Positions 32,703 through 41,341 of a stretch of DNA of 64,000 bases are shown one piece after another. Below the pieces are notes generated by a model. It saw only the letters and a list, made by a program, of their open reading frames with translations. It made no database searches and had not been told where the DNA came from. The first letter of the stretch is position 1. The number at the start of each line of letters is the position of its first letter. The stretch lies in NCBI GenBank assembly GCA_040401595.1, contig JBBAOE010000005.1, positions 1-64,000 on the forward strand, written 5' to 3'. Position numbers and translations under genes: made by a program. The DNA comes from RFPW01 sp040401595. Its GTDB lineage: Bacteria > Pseudomonadota > Gammaproteobacteria > Burkholderiales > Burkholderiaceae_E.

Positions 32703-33475
32703 CGCTCGACGAATGCACGCTCGAATACATAGTCCCCCGGCACTCCAGTCTGCGGTGATGCGACGAAGCCACGCTGGTCGAGGATGGCCCGCAGATCAGC
32801 CAGCATCGCGGGCCCGCCACAGATCATCACCCGGTCCTCGCGGGGATCGAGTGGCCGGCCCCCAAAGACGTCGTCCGCACGATCGTCATTGAGCAACTCG
32901 GTCACCCTACCCTGTCGCTCGAATGGCTCGCGAGTGACGGTCGGAACGTAGCGCAGCGCGGGCTTGACCAGCTCACCCAGCAATTCGTCATTGGGCAGGG
33001 TTTGGGTCAAAAAATCGCGATAGGCCAGCTCACTGACCAGGCGTACGCCATGCAAAAGCACCACCTCTTCAAATCGCTCGTAGGTTTCAGGATCCTGAAC
33101 GATGCTCATGAAGGGTGCCAGACCGGTTCCACTGGCCAATAGAATCAGACGTCGCCCGGGATTGAGGTCATCAATCACCAGGGTGCCGACCGGTTTGCGC
33201 CCGACCAGCAAGGTATCGCCGACCTTCAAATGCTGCAGACGCGAGGTCAGAGGCCCGTCTGGCACCTTGATACTCAGGAACTCGAGGTGCTCCTCATGGT
33301 TCGCACTGGCGATGCTGTAAGCACGCAGGAGCGGCTTCCCATCGACCGGTAGCCCGATCATGACGAAATGACCATTTCTGAAACGAAGCGTCGGGTCACG
33401 GGTCGTTTGGAAGCTGAACAAGGTGTCGTTCCAGTGGTGAACACGGGTTACGCGTTCTGAAAAGAATGCACTCAC
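32699..33475 (-). CDS. fpr: Ferredoxin--NADP reductase
   Basis: A 258-residue FAD enzyme, starting at GTG 33475. FAD binding is shown by LLRAYSIAS (RxYS type) and FLSIKVPDGPLTSRLQHLK; NADP binding by ILLASGTGLAPFMSI and MICGGPAML. The C-terminal FVER resembles bacterial Fpr tails. It passes electrons between NADPH and ferredoxin or flavodoxin. Its position at the head of the pcaIJF run, with overlapping stop and start codons, is unusual; it may serve an aromatic ring-attacking oxygenase encoded elsewhere. Confidence 0.9.
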   Translation of the reverse strand: MSAFFSERVTRVHHWNDTLFSFQTTRDPTLRFRNGHFVMIGLPVDGKPLLRAYSIASANHEEHLEFLSIKVPDGPLTSRLQHLKVGDTLLVGRKPVGTLVIDDLNPGRRLILLASGTGLAPFMSIVQDPETYERFEEVVLLHGVRLVSELAYRDFLTQTLPNDELLGELVKPALRYVPTVTREPFERQGRVTELLNDDRADDVFGGRPLDPREDRVMICGGPAMLADLRAILDQRGFVASPQTGVPGDYVFERAFVER

Positions 33476-33591
33476 GGGGTTTCGCGGCTCGAAGGATTGG
33501 AAAGTTCGGAGGTCAGCAAGGGCGAACGTTTAACATGTCCCCTCGCCCTGCGCAACGCAAGGTCAGAACAAGATCACCCGCGGGAGACACC

Positions 33592-35283
33592 ATGGTCGCT
33601 GAAAACCCTTTCGAAATCGGACTCGAGCGAAACCCAGCCAACTTCCTTCCTCTCTCGCCGCTCAGCTTTCTGGACCGCGCGGCACGCGTTCACCCCGAAC
33701 GCACAAGCATCGTGCACGGGGAGCGCCGGTTTGACTGGCAGACAACCGCGCACCGGTGCCGGCGTCTCGCCTCTGCCCTTTACGGGCTGGGCATCCGCAA
33801 GGCAGACACGGTGGCCGTCATGCTGCCCAATGTACCGGCCATGGTTGAAGCGCATTTTGGCGTTCCCATGCTCGGCGCTGTGCTCAACACCCTCAATACC
33901 CGTCTGGACGCCACGACAATCGCCTTCATGCTCGGCCATGGGCAGGCCCGCGTCGTGCTCGTCGACCCCGAATTCGTGCCGACCGTGCGCGCTGCGCTGG
34001 ACCTGATGACCGGGCCCCTGCCACTACTGATCGACGTCGACGATGAGACCTTTGAACCGCCTCGCCCGGAAGCAGCCTCCGGCCGGGATCCGGACCAACC
34101 CCGCGCCGCGGATCGACTTGGCCAGATCGAATATGAAGAACTGCTGTCTGGCGGGGATCCCGACTTCGTCTGGTCGCTGCCGACCGATGAATGGGATGCG
34201 ATCTGCCTGAATTACACCTCAGGGACCACGGGCAACCCGAAGGGCGTGGTCTACCATCACCGCGGGGCCTATCTGAATGCGGTGAGCAATCTGGTGGACT
34301 GGAGCATGCCGGCCCATTCAGCGTACCTCTGGACGCTGCCGATGTTTCATTGCAACGGCTGGTGCTTCCCGTGGACGGTCACCCTGAACGCTGGAGTCCA
34401 TGTTTGCTTGCGCAAAGTCGACCCAGCGCTGATCTTCGATCTCATCCGCCGCCATCGGGTCACTCACCTGTGCGGCGCGCCAATCGTGTATTCGATGCTG
34501 ATCCATGCGCCAGCCGAAGAGCGCTCAGGGATCGACTGGCCTCTGGAAGGACTCGTTGCTGGCGCGGCCCCGCCGCTGGCGATTCTGGAAGGATGCGAAC
34601 GCGCTGGAATCCGGATTACCCATGTCTACGGCCTGACGGAAACCTATGGTCCCGCAGCCGTGTGCGAGAAAAAATCAGAATGGGAGACCATGCCGCTGGA
34701 AGAGCGGGCTCGCCTGAACGGGCGTCAGGGCGTGCCTTACCATCTTCAAGAGAATGTAACTGTGCTGGATCCAGAAACGATGGCTCCGGTTCCAGCCGAC
34801 GGCGAAACGATGGGGGAACTCTTCTTTCGCGGGAACATCGTCATGAAGGGTTACCTCAAAAACCCGACCGCAACCGCCGAGGCCTTCGCGGGCGGCTGGT
34901 TTCATACCGGTGATCTGGCGGTCCTGCACCCTGACGGCTATGTCAAGATCAAGGATCGCTCGAAGGACATCATTATTTCAGGCGGCGAAAACATCTCGTC
35001 GCTTGAGGTCGAAGATTGTCTGTACAAGCACCCCGCCGTATTGACCGCTGCGGTGGTTTCGCGACCTGACCCCAAGTGGGGCGAAGTACCCGTTGCCTTT
35101 CTGGAGCTCAAACCCGGGCTAACGACCACCGAACTGGAGATCATCACCTGGTGCCGGGATCATCTGGCGCGCTTCAAGGTGCCGAAATCGGTCATCTTCG
35201 GAACGATCCCCAAGACATCCACCGGGAAACTGCAGAAATATGTGCTGCGCCGACTGATGCACTCTGCGGACGCGATCGAGTGA
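33592..35283 (+). CDS. Acyl-CoA synthetase, AlkK-like (medium-chain) type
   Basis: The 563-residue enzyme starts at ATG 33592 with GGAG five bases upstream; an earlier frame start is not supported. The core motif YTSGTTGNPKGVVYHHRGAY is followed by LPMFHCNGWCFPW, THVYGLTETYGP, GWFHTGDLAVLHPDGY and KDRSKDIIISGGENISS; the catalytic lysine is in PKTSTGKLQKYVLR. These match the AlkK/DmdB branch, which activates medium-chain or methylmercapto acids. It is divergent from fpr-pcaIJF with a 116-bp space, so both may share control. Confidence 0.9.
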   Translation: MVAENPFEIGLERNPANFLPLSPLSFLDRAARVHPERTSIVHGERRFDWQTTAHRCRRLASALYGLGIRKADTVAVMLPNVPAMVEAHFGVPMLGAVLNTLNTRLDATTIAFMLGHGQARVVLVDPEFVPTVRAALDLMTGPLPLLIDVDDETFEPPRPEAASGRDPDQPRAADRLGQIEYEELLSGGDPDFVWSLPTDEWDAICLNYTSGTTGNPKGVVYHHRGAYLNAVSNLVDWSMPAHSAYLWTLPMFHCNGWCFPWTVTLNAGVHVCLRKVDPALIFDLIRRHRVTHLCGAPIVYSMLIHAPAEERSGIDWPLEGLVAGAAPPLAILEGCERAGIRITHVYGLTETYGPAAVCEKKSEWETMPLEERARLNGRQGVPYHLQENVTVLDPETMAPVPADGETMGELFFRGNIVMKGYLKNPTATAEAFAGGWFHTGDLAVLHPDGYVKIKDRSKDIIISGGENISSLEVEDCLYKHPAVLTAAVVSRPDPKWGEVPVAFLELKPGLTTTELEIITWCRDHLARFKVPKSVIFGTIPKTSTGKLQKYVLRRLMHSADAIE

Positions 35284-35301
35284 ACTCGAAACCCGCTTGG
35301 C

Positions 35302-35328
35302 CGCTCGAACCACTGCCTCGGTTGAGCG
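35302..35328. terminator. Weak hairpin between convergent genes
   Basis: CGCTC(G)AACC pairs with GGTTGAGCG across an 8-base loop, with one bulged base. It lies in the 67-bp space between the convergent acyl-CoA synthetase and ABC-F genes. The T content after the stem is low, so it is only a candidate bidirectional terminator. Confidence 0.3.
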
Positions 35329-35350
35329 TCTATGTTCAGCGCTGCCGCTG

Positions 35351-36970
35351 TCAGCTGAGACCCTCACTCTGCAGATAGTCTTCGTAGTTGCCATGCCAGT
35401 CGACAATCTGGCCGCCCGCTTTGACGATGAAAATCCGATTGGCAACGGCGTCCACGAACTGCCGATCATGGGAGACGATAATGATCGTGCCCTCGTATTT
35501 CTCCATCGCCATTTGCAGCGACTCGATCGACTCCATGTCGAGGTGATTGGTCGGCTCATCCATGAGCAGAACGTTGTGACGACCCAGCATCAAACGACCA
35601 AAGCTCATCCGATGCTTTTCGCCCCCCGAGAGCACCCGAACGGCCTTCCGCACGTCATCGCCTGAGAACAGCATGCGCCCGAGAATCGATCGCACCGCCT
35701 GCTCGTCATCGCCCTCCTGGGTATAACGGCCGATCCAGTCGGTGAGGTTCTGGTCAGACTCAAAGTCCGGATAGACATCCTGTGCCATGTAACCGACCGC
35801 TGCATTGTCGGCCCATCGAATACGCCCCATCGAGGCCTGGAGACCGCTGATGGCCTCACCCGCCATGGCGCGCAGCAAGGTCGATTTTCCGACCCCGTTG
35901 GCGCCCACGATCGCGATGCGCTCGCCCGCTTCGATGATCGTCGTCAGGCCAGAGAACACTGGCGCATCCGCACCGGCATAGCGATGCCCGAGGTTTTCCA
36001 CCTCGAGTGCGTTGCGGTGTAGCTGCTTGGCCTGTTCGAACCGCATGAACGGATGCTGACGGCTACTGGGCTTGACCTCGACTGCCTCGGCCTTGATTTT
36101 TTCGATCTGCTTGGCGCGCGACGTCGCCTGACGGGCCTTCGCCTTGTTGGCAGCAAACCGCTGCACGAACTCCTGAAGCTCCTGAATACGCTCCTTGGCC
36201 CGGGCATTGGCTGACGTCAGGCGGGACCGCGCCTGAACGCTCGCGAGCATGTAATCATCGTAATTGCCAGGATAGACACGCACCTCGCGATAGTCGACGT
36301 CGGCAATATGGGTACAGACCGAGTTCAGGAAGTGTCGATCATGCGAAATGATGATCATGGTGGAATCACGCCCATCCAGCACGCCCTCCAGCCACCGGAT
36401 CGTATCAATATCCAGATTGTTCGTTGGTTCGTCCAGCAGCAGGACATCGGGATTGGCGAAGAGCGCCTGCGCCAGCAGAACCCGCAGCTTCCAGCCCGGT
36501 GCGATCTCGCTCATCGGGCCCTGGTGAAATTCGGTTTCGACGCCCGCACCAAGCAACAACTCCCCCGCCCGCGCCTCAGCCGTGTAGCCATCAAACTCGG
36601 CGAACCGGGCTTCGAGGTCAGCCGCGCGCATGTAATCGTCCTCGGTCGCTTCCGGGTTGGCATAGATGGCATCGCGCTCGGTCATGGCTGCCCACATCTC
36701 TGTGTGGCCCATCATCACGACGTCCAGTACCCGGTTGTTTTCAAAGGCGAACTGGTCCTGCAAGAGCTTACCCAGACGGATTCCGGGATCCAGCGAAACA
36801 TTGCCGCCACTCGGCTCCAGATCGCCACCGAGGATCTTCATGAAGGTGGATTTGCCCGAACCGTTCGCGCCGATCAACCCGTAGCGATTGTGATCGCCGA
36901 ATTTGACGCTGACGTTTTCAAACAGGGGCTTGGCCCCGAATTGCATCGTGATACCGGCAGTTGAAAGCAT
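35351..36970 (-). CDS. ybiT: ABC-F family ATPase, YbiT-type
   Basis: A 539-residue soluble protein with two ATPase domains. Walker A sequences are GANGSGKST near residue 35 and GANGVGKST near residue 345. The first signature is the unusual APGWKLR of YbiT proteins, the second LSGGEKHRMS; both Walker B strands end LLLDEPTNNLD and LLMDEPTNHLD. A linker of charged helices (ARAKERIQELQEFVQRF) joins the domains. ABC-F proteins act at the ribosomal E-site to relieve stalls. It lies 34 bp downstream of purL on the same strand. Confidence 0.92.
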   Translation of the reverse strand: MLSTAGITMQFGAKPLFENVSVKFGDHNRYGLIGANGSGKSTFMKILGGDLEPSGGNVSLDPGIRLGKLLQDQFAFENNRVLDVVMMGHTEMWAAMTERDAIYANPEATEDDYMRAADLEARFAEFDGYTAEARAGELLLGAGVETEFHQGPMSEIAPGWKLRVLLAQALFANPDVLLLDEPTNNLDIDTIRWLEGVLDGRDSTMIIISHDRHFLNSVCTHIADVDYREVRVYPGNYDDYMLASVQARSRLTSANARAKERIQELQEFVQRFAANKAKARQATSRAKQIEKIKAEAVEVKPSSRQHPFMRFEQAKQLHRNALEVENLGHRYAGADAPVFSGLTTIIEAGERIAIVGANGVGKSTLLRAMAGEAISGLQASMGRIRWADNAAVGYMAQDVYPDFESDQNLTDWIGRYTQEGDDEQAVRSILGRMLFSGDDVRKAVRVLSGGEKHRMSFGRLMLGRHNVLLMDEPTNHLDMESIESLQMAMEKYEGTIIIVSHDRQFVDAVANRIFIVKAGGQIVDWHGNYEDYLQSEGLS

Positions 36971-37004
36971 GTTCTCGGTCGAAGTTCAGGTGTTGGGCCG
37001 CGTG

Positions 37005-40000
37005 TCAGTGCAACTGGCGGCGCGCGTTTTGGAAGAGTTTCAGCCAGGGCGACGCATCCCCGAAGGATGGATCGCGCCAGGCATCGGGGAGCCAGCTGAA
37101 TTGCACGGTCCGGAAGATTCGCTCGGGATGCGGCATCAGAATCGTCGCACGCCCGTCATCCGTCGTGAATCCGGTCAGACCGCCGGCGGAACCGTTCGGG
37201 TTGGCGGGATAGCGTTGCGCTGGACTGCCCTGACCATCAACAAATCGAATCGCCGGGTGCGCAGAAGCATACGCGATCAAAGCATCAGCGGAACCAGCTT
37301 TGCCATGCGGCCCTTGGGGATCAAGCGGGCGCTCTGCCACCCTGCCCTCACCGTGCGAGACCACAATAGGCAGGCGGCTACCCGCCATCCCCGCCAGAAC
37401 GATCGACGGACTGGGGAGAATTTCAACCATATTGAGGCGGGCTTCAAACTGTTCCGAACGATTGCGGACAAAGCGTGGCCAGTGCTGGGCACCGGGAATC
37501 AGCGATTTGATTTGCGAAAGCATCTGACAGCCGTTGCAGACACCCAGCGTCAGTGTGTCGGATCGCGTAAAAAAACGTCCAAATTCCTCAGCCAGCGCCG
37601 AATGATTCAGGATCGTGCGCGCCCAACCCGAACCAGCGCCGAGAACATCGCCATAGGAAAATCCGCCGCAGGCGGCGAGCACTTCGAAATTCTCCAACGA
37701 CTGTCGACCACTGATCAGATCCGTCATATGCACGTCGACCGCGACGAACCCGGCTCGATCAAATGCTGCCGCCATCTCGACCTGACCGTTGACCCCCTGT
37801 TCGCGCAGGATTGCGACCCGTGGCCTTGTCAGCGACAGGGCTGGAGCCGACAGCGGCGGCCAGTCAAACTGCAGCGTCGCTCCAAGACCGGGGGCATTGA
37901 CCTCAGCAATGGATTCCCACTCTTCACGGGCACAATCCGGGTCGTCGCGCAATGCCGCCAACCGGTACGAGGTCTCCGCCCAGATGGCCTGCAACATGGC
38001 TCGCGGGGCACTCCAGATTTTCTTGGCATCGCGCCAGACCGAAATATCGTCTGATGCGCTGGGCGTCGCGACCACATTGGCACAAGCCCCCAGCCCATAG
38101 GACCGCAGCGTCGCCATCACCGCATCCCGATCCGAGCGGCGGACCTGCAGCACGACCCCGAGTTCCTCATTGAAGAGGGCCTGGTAAGTTAATTCAAGAC
38201 GCTGCACCGCGACTTGTTCGGGGCGGATCTTGAAGTCGCCCCAATCGGCGGCGTACGGGTCAATCGTCAGCAGATCCAGATTGATCACCAGGCCGCACCG
38301 ACCTGCAAAGGCCATCTCTGCGAGCGTGACGAACAGACCGCCATCGGAGCGGTCGTGATAGGCGAGTACCTTGTTCTGCCGGCGCAATACGCCCAGCGCA
38401 GACGCCAGCGCCTGCAACTGGGCTGGATCACCGACATCCGGACACTGCGAACCCATTTGTTGGGTGACCTGGGCAAGCGCCGAGCCGCCCAGACGTTGTT
38501 GACCGCCACCCAGATCGATCAAAATCAGGACGGTGTCCGAGAAAGCCGGTAGTTCATCTCCACCACGGCTTCCGCTGCCTGCGCTGCCACCCACGCCTGC
38601 AACCAGTTCCTCGGACGCATGAAGGGTTTTGCCCCGAAGCTGCGGCGTCCAGCACGTCCGCACGTCGTCAAGCGGCGCATAGGCGGTCACCATGAGCGAG
38701 GTCGGTGAGGCAACCATCTTGCCGAGTTCAGATCCGTCTGGCAGCCGCTCGGACCATCGGGTACGCATCGACAGCGAGTCCTTGCCGACCGGAATACCGA
38801 TGTTGAGCGTACGACACAGGCTGGTCGCGGCCTCAACCGCTTGAAAGAGATCGGCATCGTCCTGGGGCGTCCCACAGGCTGCCATCCAGTTGGCTGAGAG
38901 CTTGACGCTGGCCAGATCCTCCACGGGCGCAGCGAGCAGGTTGGTGATCGCCTCACCGATTGCCATGCGAGCGGATGCCGCGGCATTGATGATGGCCAAT
39001 GGGGTGCGCTCGCCGATCGCCAAGGCCTCGCCGGCATAGCCGGTGAAATCCCGCAGGCCCGTGGCGCAGTCCGCCACCGGTACCTGCCATGGACCGACCA
39101 TCGAGTCGCGATGACAGAGCCCACCGACCGTACGGTCACCGATCGTGACCAGAAAACTCTTCGAGCCCACGGCGGGCAGTCTCAGGACGCGCTGGATTGC
39201 CGAATCGAGATCGATGCCCTGTGCCTCGAGTGCGGCGACATCCATCGGAGCCAGCGTTTTGGCCTGAGTGCGGCCCTCACGATGCATGCGGGGCGGTTTA
39301 CCCAGCAGAACGTCCAGCGGAAGATTCACCGGTAGGGGATCTGCCCCCTCGAGCACGAGCGTTCGGTCCTCAGTCGCCGTTCCAACCACAGCAAATGGAC
39401 ATCGTTCGCGTTCACAGATCGACTTGAAGAGCGGCAAAGCGTGCGGGGCAATCGCCAGAACATAGCGTTCCTGGGATTCATTGCACCAGATTTCAGCCGG
39501 TGAGAGCCCGCTCTGGCCTACCGGAAGATGCCCCAGACTGAATTGCCCGCCACGACCGGCGCCATCCACCAATTCGGGCAACGCATTGGAGAGTCCACCG
39601 GCACCGACGTCATGGATGGACCGGATCGGATTCTCTGCGCCCAGGGCACGACAGCAATCAATGACCTCCTGCGCCCGCCGCTGCATCTCAGGGTTGCCGC
39701 GCTGCACCGAATCAAAGTCGAGTTCGCTGGTGTTGGCGCCAGATCCCATACTGGAAGCAGCCCCGCCGCCCAGACCGATCCGCATGCCTGGTCCGCCCAG
39801 AGCGATCAGCAGCGTTCCGGCTGGAAGATCCGATTTGTGGGTATGGATGGCGTCGATCGTTCCAACGCCGCCCGCCAGCATGATGGGCTTGTGATAACCG
39901 TAGACGCTTGAACCCACCTGACATTCGAAAGTGCGAAACACTCCGAGCAGGGCTGGCCGGCCAAATTCATTATTGAATGCCGCACCACCAATCGGAGCTT

Positions 40001-41285
40001 CCAGCATGATGCTCAACGCGGAGGCTATCCGTTCGGGCGCGCCATAGGCGCCGAGCCCCTGGGCACCCCGCGCCGAAGGATCACCGGTTCGTTGGTTAAA
40101 AGGGCTTGCAACATCAACAGCCGTTTCCCAGGGCTGATGAAATCCGGGGATCTGCAAATTCGACACCACATACCCAGTCAAGCCGAATTTGGGCCTCGAC
40201 CCGCGACCTGTTGCGCCTTCGTCGCGCAATTCCCCCCCGGAACCCGTTGAAGCCCCCGGAAACGGGGCAATCGCAGTGGGGTGATTATGGGTTTCAACTT
40301 TCAGCACCGCATGCGACTGCATCGGGGTTGCCCGCCAGATGCCGTCGGACCCGACGCCAAAACGATCGGTTGGCCCGCCTTGCAGAACCGCAGCATTGTC
40401 TGAGTAGGCGACGACAGTTCCCTCTGGAGCGTTCGCGTGGGTGGTGCGTACCATCCCGAAGAGCGAGAGCGGTTGGGCCGCATCATCGATCGACCAGCTG
40501 GCGTTGAAAATTTTATGGCGACAGTGCTCCGAATTGGCCTGCGCAAACATCAACAACTCGACATCGGTCGGGTCGCGTCCAATCGTCCTGAACGCTGTGA
40601 CGAGATAGTCGATCTCATCATCCGAGAGCGCCAGACCGAGCTCTGCATTGGCCGTCATCAGCGCGCCACGCGCCGCCGCGGTCCCATTCGCTGTGGCCAC
40701 GCTAATCTGGCGCATCGGCTTTCCCGTCTGCGCCAAAAAGATCGAAACCGGATCCGGCTCTGCGAGCCAGGCAGCTTCCGTCATCTGGTCATGGACCTGC
40801 GCAGCGAGGGCAAGTCGGCGCGCCTCGACATTCGGCTCCTGGGTCGCGCCAAAGACCGACCCCACCACCGCATGGACCGACTTGCCAAGAGCGCCCCACC
40901 AGCTGCGGTTCAGGCCAATCCGGTATTGCACACCCCGTTCGATGCGGACAACGCTAAGGAGTCCGCAGTGGTGAGCGATGTCGGTCGCCTTGCTGGCCCA
41001 GGGCGAAATCGTTCCAGGCCTGGGGCCAACCCAGATACTCAAGCCCTCACCCGCATCCACGCCCTCACCGATCAAACGGAGCTCTGGTTCAATCTCGTCG
41101 GACAACAGGCGTTCGAGCTGCTCGCGCTCAGCCAACGCGAGCTCGCGCTCGGCCCAGATCCAGTAACAATGACTTGCCGCCAGGCCAACGACCCGAGGGT
41201 CATGGCGCTGAAGACGTTCCAGCAAGCGATTGAGCCGGAATTCAGAGAGCGCGGCTGCGCCAGGGATCGTCAGGTAACAAGCCAT
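37005..41285 (-). CDS. purL: Phosphoribosylformylglycinamidine synthase
   Basis: A 1426-residue, single-chain PurL of the large proteobacterial type. The start is ATG 41285 (MACYLTIPGAAALSEF). The synthase part shows FAQANSEHCRHKIF, VLKVETHNHPTAIAPFPGA and the Gly-rich GGPGMRIGLGGGAASSMGSG. The C-terminal glutaminase has nucleophile Cys in LGVCNGCQMLSQ and the MPHPERIFR tail with His/Glu. It converts FGAR to FGAM with ATP and glutamine. It is longer than E. coli PurL (about 1295), partly because of a Gly/Ser-rich insert near GVGGSAGSGSRGGDE. Confidence 0.95.
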   Translation of the reverse strand: MACYLTIPGAAALSEFRLNRLLERLQRHDPRVVGLAASHCYWIWAERELALAEREQLERLLSDEIEPELRLIGEGVDAGEGLSIWVGPRPGTISPWASKATDIAHHCGLLSVVRIERGVQYRIGLNRSWWGALGKSVHAVVGSVFGATQEPNVEARRLALAAQVHDQMTEAAWLAEPDPVSIFLAQTGKPMRQISVATANGTAAARGALMTANAELGLALSDDEIDYLVTAFRTIGRDPTDVELLMFAQANSEHCRHKIFNASWSIDDAAQPLSLFGMVRTTHANAPEGTVVAYSDNAAVLQGGPTDRFGVGSDGIWRATPMQSHAVLKVETHNHPTAIAPFPGASTGSGGELRDEGATGRGSRPKFGLTGYVVSNLQIPGFHQPWETAVDVASPFNQRTGDPSARGAQGLGAYGAPERIASALSIMLEAPIGGAAFNNEFGRPALLGVFRTFECQVGSSVYGYHKPIMLAGGVGTIDAIHTHKSDLPAGTLLIALGGPGMRIGLGGGAASSMGSGANTSELDFDSVQRGNPEMQRRAQEVIDCCRALGAENPIRSIHDVGAGGLSNALPELVDGAGRGGQFSLGHLPVGQSGLSPAEIWCNESQERYVLAIAPHALPLFKSICERERCPFAVVGTATEDRTLVLEGADPLPVNLPLDVLLGKPPRMHREGRTQAKTLAPMDVAALEAQGIDLDSAIQRVLRLPAVGSKSFLVTIGDRTVGGLCHRDSMVGPWQVPVADCATGLRDFTGYAGEALAIGERTPLAIINAAASARMAIGEAITNLLAAPVEDLASVKLSANWMAACGTPQDDADLFQAVEAATSLCRTLNIGIPVGKDSLSMRTRWSERLPDGSELGKMVASPTSLMVTAYAPLDDVRTCWTPQLRGKTLHASEELVAGVGGSAGSGSRGGDELPAFSDTVLILIDLGGGQQRLGGSALAQVTQQMGSQCPDVGDPAQLQALASALGVLRRQNKVLAYHDRSDGGLFVTLAEMAFAGRCGLVINLDLLTIDPYAADWGDFKIRPEQVAVQRLELTYQALFNEELGVVLQVRRSDRDAVMATLRSYGLGACANVVATPSASDDISVWRDAKKIWSAPRAMLQAIWAETSYRLAALRDDPDCAREEWESIAEVNAPGLGATLQFDWPPLSAPALSLTRPRVAILREQGVNGQVEMAAAFDRAGFVAVDVHMTDLISGRQSLENFEVLAACGGFSYGDVLGAGSGWARTILNHSALAEEFGRFFTRSDTLTLGVCNGCQMLSQIKSLIPGAQHWPRFVRNRSEQFEARLNMVEILPSPSIVLAGMAGSRLPIVVSHGEGRVAERPLDPQGPHGKAGSADALIAYASAHPAIRFVDGQGSPAQRYPANPNGSAGGLTGFTTDDGRATILMPHPERIFRTVQFSWLPDAWRDPSFGDASPWLKLFQNARRQLH

Positions 41286-41341
41286 AGCGTGGCGATACAC
41301 CGGTTAGACCAAAGACCGCCATTGTAGTGGGGCGCGCGCCC

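Noticed and set aside
36903..38054. Long plus-strand open frame of about 380 codons
   Set aside because: It lies antisense to ybiT and purL, whose motifs are complete; its translation is His/Arg/Gln-rich without any domain. It is a shadow of GC-rich coding DNA.
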